Shown: piece by piece, positions 62,711 to 64,000 of the stretch
Layout: every line of letters begins with the position of its first letter
Numbering within the stretch: position 1 is the first letter of the stretch
Assembly: GCA_036274895.1 (NCBI GenBank)
Contig: DASUEU010000050.1
Coordinates: 62,001 to 126,000, forward strand
Length of the DNA: 64,000 nucleotides
Source: CALMKX01 sp036274895
GTDB taxonomy: Bacteria; Acidobacteriota; Thermoanaerobaculia; Multivoradales; SZUA-115
Reading direction: 5' to 3'
The notes under the pieces: model-generated
What the model was told of the DNA's origin: nothing
Databases searched by the model: none
Seen by the model: the letters and a program-made list of their open reading frames with translations, nothing else
Translations under genes and position numbers: made by a program

Positions 62711-63130
62711 TCAGCTACGCAGCAATGCCTCGAACCCGGCCTGAGTAAAATGTCGATCGTTGGTCAGAGCTTGCCGGATCGCCAGCTCGTTCATCACCTG
62801 GAAGCTCGCACAGTCGACCAAGCCCCAGTCCTTGTCCGGCCGTTGGCGGTAGAACTCGAGTGCCGCCACCCTGCGCTGGCGATCGATCTCGATCACCAGG
62901 GTTTGGGGCGTGCCCTGCAATCGTTCGACAGCCTCGCAGAACGCCACCCGAGCCAGTGACTTGGCGAGGCCGTTGCCCGTCTCTGCGATCACCCAGTCGG
63001 TTGTGACGACCGCTACACCGCCGAGGATCAGACGATTCCACCAAGCTCGGGATGCGCCGTGCAGGCCGTCGGAGGCGTTGAGCAAGGCTACCCAACCGTT
63101 GGTGTCCAGGAAGAACCGGGACTCAACCAA
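62711..63130 (-). CDS. PIN domain toxin (VapC-like)
   Basis: 139 residues. The PIN active-site acids appear in order: FFLDTNGWVALL (Asp), VIAETGNGL (Glu), WGLVDCASFQVM (Asp) and ALTNDRHFTQAGF (Asp). Such RNases cleave tRNA or rRNA. Overlaps the preceding antitoxin-like gene by eight bases. Confidence 0.92.
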   Translation of the reverse strand: MVESRFFLDTNGWVALLNASDGLHGASRAWWNRLILGGVAVVTTDWVIAETGNGLAKSLARVAFCEAVERLQGTPQTLVIEIDRQRRVAALEFYRQRPDKDWGLVDCASFQVMNELAIRQALTNDRHFTQAGFEALLRS

Positions 63131-63347
63131 GCTTCTCCTTGGGATGTCCGTAAAGGTAGTGGTCGATGTTCTCGGCGAGGTCTGGGATTCCGGTCTCCAC
63201 CGCCAGGTCTGGAATGCTCAACAATGACTCGATTCCCTCGTCCAGCTCCAGCGATTCGACCTCCACCCGCACCGCGACCCCCTCTGCCAGCTCGAGTGGC
63301 TCTTCGAGCAAGATCTGACCTCCGCTGACCCGGCCGTGATAGGTCAT
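63123..63347 (-). CDS. small antitoxin-like protein preceding the PIN toxin
   Basis: 74 residues from the ATG at 63347 with AGGAGG seven bases upstream. The N-terminal beta segment MTYHGRVSGGQILLEEPLEL with AEGVAVRVEVESL is like the small antitoxins that pair with PIN toxins, and the acidic C-terminal half (LSIPDLAVETGIPDLAENIDHY) would bind the toxin. It overlaps the toxin gene by eight bases. Confidence 0.82.
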   Translation of the reverse strand: MTYHGRVSGGQILLEEPLELAEGVAVRVEVESLELDEGIESLLSIPDLAVETGIPDLAENIDHYLYGHPKEKLG

Positions 63348-63412
63348 GAACCCACCTCCTTGCGTTGATCCGGCAGCATACGCCGCTTCGGACGCCGGCT
63401 CCAGACACCCCC

Positions 63413-64000
63413 CTACCGCCCCACCACCTCCGCCACCCCCGCGAGCAGCCCGCGGAAGCGCTCGCGGTCGAAGGCTTCGGGGTCTTGGTCGAGGTCGTCG
63501 TAGAGGCGGTCGAGGCGGGTGCTGAGCTCGCCGCCGGCGCGCAGCGGGTCGCCCCCGACCAGGAAGCCCACCAGGGTGCGGGTGGCGAAGTAGGCCTGCT
63601 CGGCGGAGTGGACGTCGGTCCCGAGCCAGCCGTCCCGGTCGGCGGCGAGGGCCCCGAGAGCCGCCCGCACCCGCGGAGCGTCCCAGGCGAGGGCGGCGAT
63701 CGCCCCCTCCACCCGGGCGAGCAGGGCCGCGGCTTCCTCGGCCTTGGCGGCCACCTCGGCCGGGCGGTTCAGCTTCTCGACCGCCGCCGCCAACTCCCGC
63801 ACCTTGGCGTCCAGGGCTGGCCGCTCAGCCGGCGCCGCCAGCTCCACCAGCTCGCGCAGCACGGCCCAGCGCGCCGGGCTCCACGGCGGCAGGCCGATGC
63901 GCTCCCGGCCGCGGAAGGCGTCCGCCCGGCGCCAGCGTTCGTCCTTCAAAGAGTGGTGGCACGAGTAACACGAGAAGTCCACGAAGTCCGGCCAGCGCTC
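63413..64000 (-). CDS. c-type cytochrome protein, N-terminal part outside the window
   Basis: The frame is open to the right edge, so about 195 residues at the C-terminal end are visible. One haem-binding motif, SCYSCHHSL (CxxCH), lies at the start of the visible part. Then follow helical Ala-rich segments (AAAVEKLNRPAEVAAKAEEAAALLARVEG) and DVHSAEQAYFATRTLVGFLVGG. Probably the last part of a multihaem cytochrome c involved in electron transfer outside the cytoplasm. The total number of haems cannot be seen. Confidence 0.75.
   Translation of the reverse strand, partial: ERWPDFVDFSCYSCHHSLKDERWRRADAFRGRERIGLPPWSPARWAVLRELVELAAPAERPALDAKVRELAAAVEKLNRPAEVAAKAEEAAALLARVEGAIAALAWDAPRVRAALGALAADRDGWLGTDVHSAEQAYFATRTLVGFLVGGDPLRAGGELSTRLDRLYDDLDQDPEAFDRERFRGLLAGVAEVVGR

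Overview
The window is a stretch of very GC-rich bacterial chromosome with tightly packed genes. The content points to an Acidobacteriota-type organism (inference). It has several VWA proteins of the 'VWFA-related Acidobacterial' kind, secreted proteins with IPTL-like C-terminal sorting tails, an S46 peptidase, RodZ- and PilT-type cell-envelope proteins, a eukaryotic-type Ser/Thr kinase and a PP2C phosphatase, and paired COG1228-type amidohydrolases. I found no rRNA or tRNA gene, CRISPR array, transposase or prophage. Where promoters can be read they look like ordinary sigma-70 sites: TTGACA-N17-TATAAA, TTGACY-N17-TATGCT and TTGACA-N17-TAGGTT.

Layout. 1-6.3 kb: the 3' part of an S46 dipeptidyl-peptidase, a NYN-domain protein, a VWA protein, a bidirectional terminator and a secreted protein with two P-domains. 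6.4-9.1 kb: a TerC/Alx membrane protein followed by a GT-C glycosyltransferase, preceded by a yybP-ykoY (manganese) riboswitch with a Shine-Dalgarno-sequestering hairpin. 9.1-12.1 kb: two divergent VWA proteins whose start codons almost touch. 12.1-16.2 kb: a leftward run with DUF2891, peptide deformylase, a small membrane protein, an ABM-like protein, an EamA exporter and a methyltransferase. 16.3-21.3 kb: enolase, an FtsB/DivIC-like protein, NhaA, a long leader with a consensus promoter, MoaA and an M23 peptidase. 21.3-23.8 kb: a YefM-YoeB toxin-antitoxin pair with TGTACA operators, an ATP-grasp enzyme and a cysteine-dioxygenase-like protein. 23.9-26.5 kb: a degenerate receiver protein, a ParA-like ATPase and an HD-GYP phosphodiesterase. 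26.5-30.1 kb: an orphan gene of lower GC with its own promoter, then a metalloprotease-VWA fusion with an IPTL tail. 30.3-38.1 kb: a translationally coupled operon of two amidohydrolases and a BNR/VPS10-like beta-propeller. 38.1-42.7 kb: a leftward operon with two HEAT-like paralogues, a RodZ-like protein, DnaJ-TPR, PP2C and an ACT protein. 42.7-50.2 kb: a giant GreA-like protein, a LysM amidase, a CCA-type nucleotidyltransferase, PilT with a coiled-coil tail, and LexA. 50.2-55 kb: an active/inactive M16 peptidase pair and a Ser/Thr kinase. 55-63.4 kb: a leftward operon running from a PIN toxin-antitoxin module straight into a CHASE2 adenylate/guanylate cyclase, a TPR/beta-barrel protein, a FecR protein and an FG-GAP/DUF11 surface protein. 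The right edge cuts a c-type cytochrome.

Functional picture. Much of the window concerns the cell envelope: secretion and sorting of large surface proteins, wall remodelling (M23, amidase, RodZ, FtsB-like), extracytoplasmic sensing coupled to cyclic nucleotides or c-di-GMP, and phospho-signalling. Three parts merit most attention as possibly undescribed: the PIN/CHASE2-cyclase/barrel/FecR/FG-GAP operon, the pseudo-receiver/ParA/HD-GYP triad with a perfect 16-bp palindrome, and the RodZ operon with duplicated HEAT-like proteins beside a giant Gre factor. All assignments were made by eye from motifs; no database search was run.
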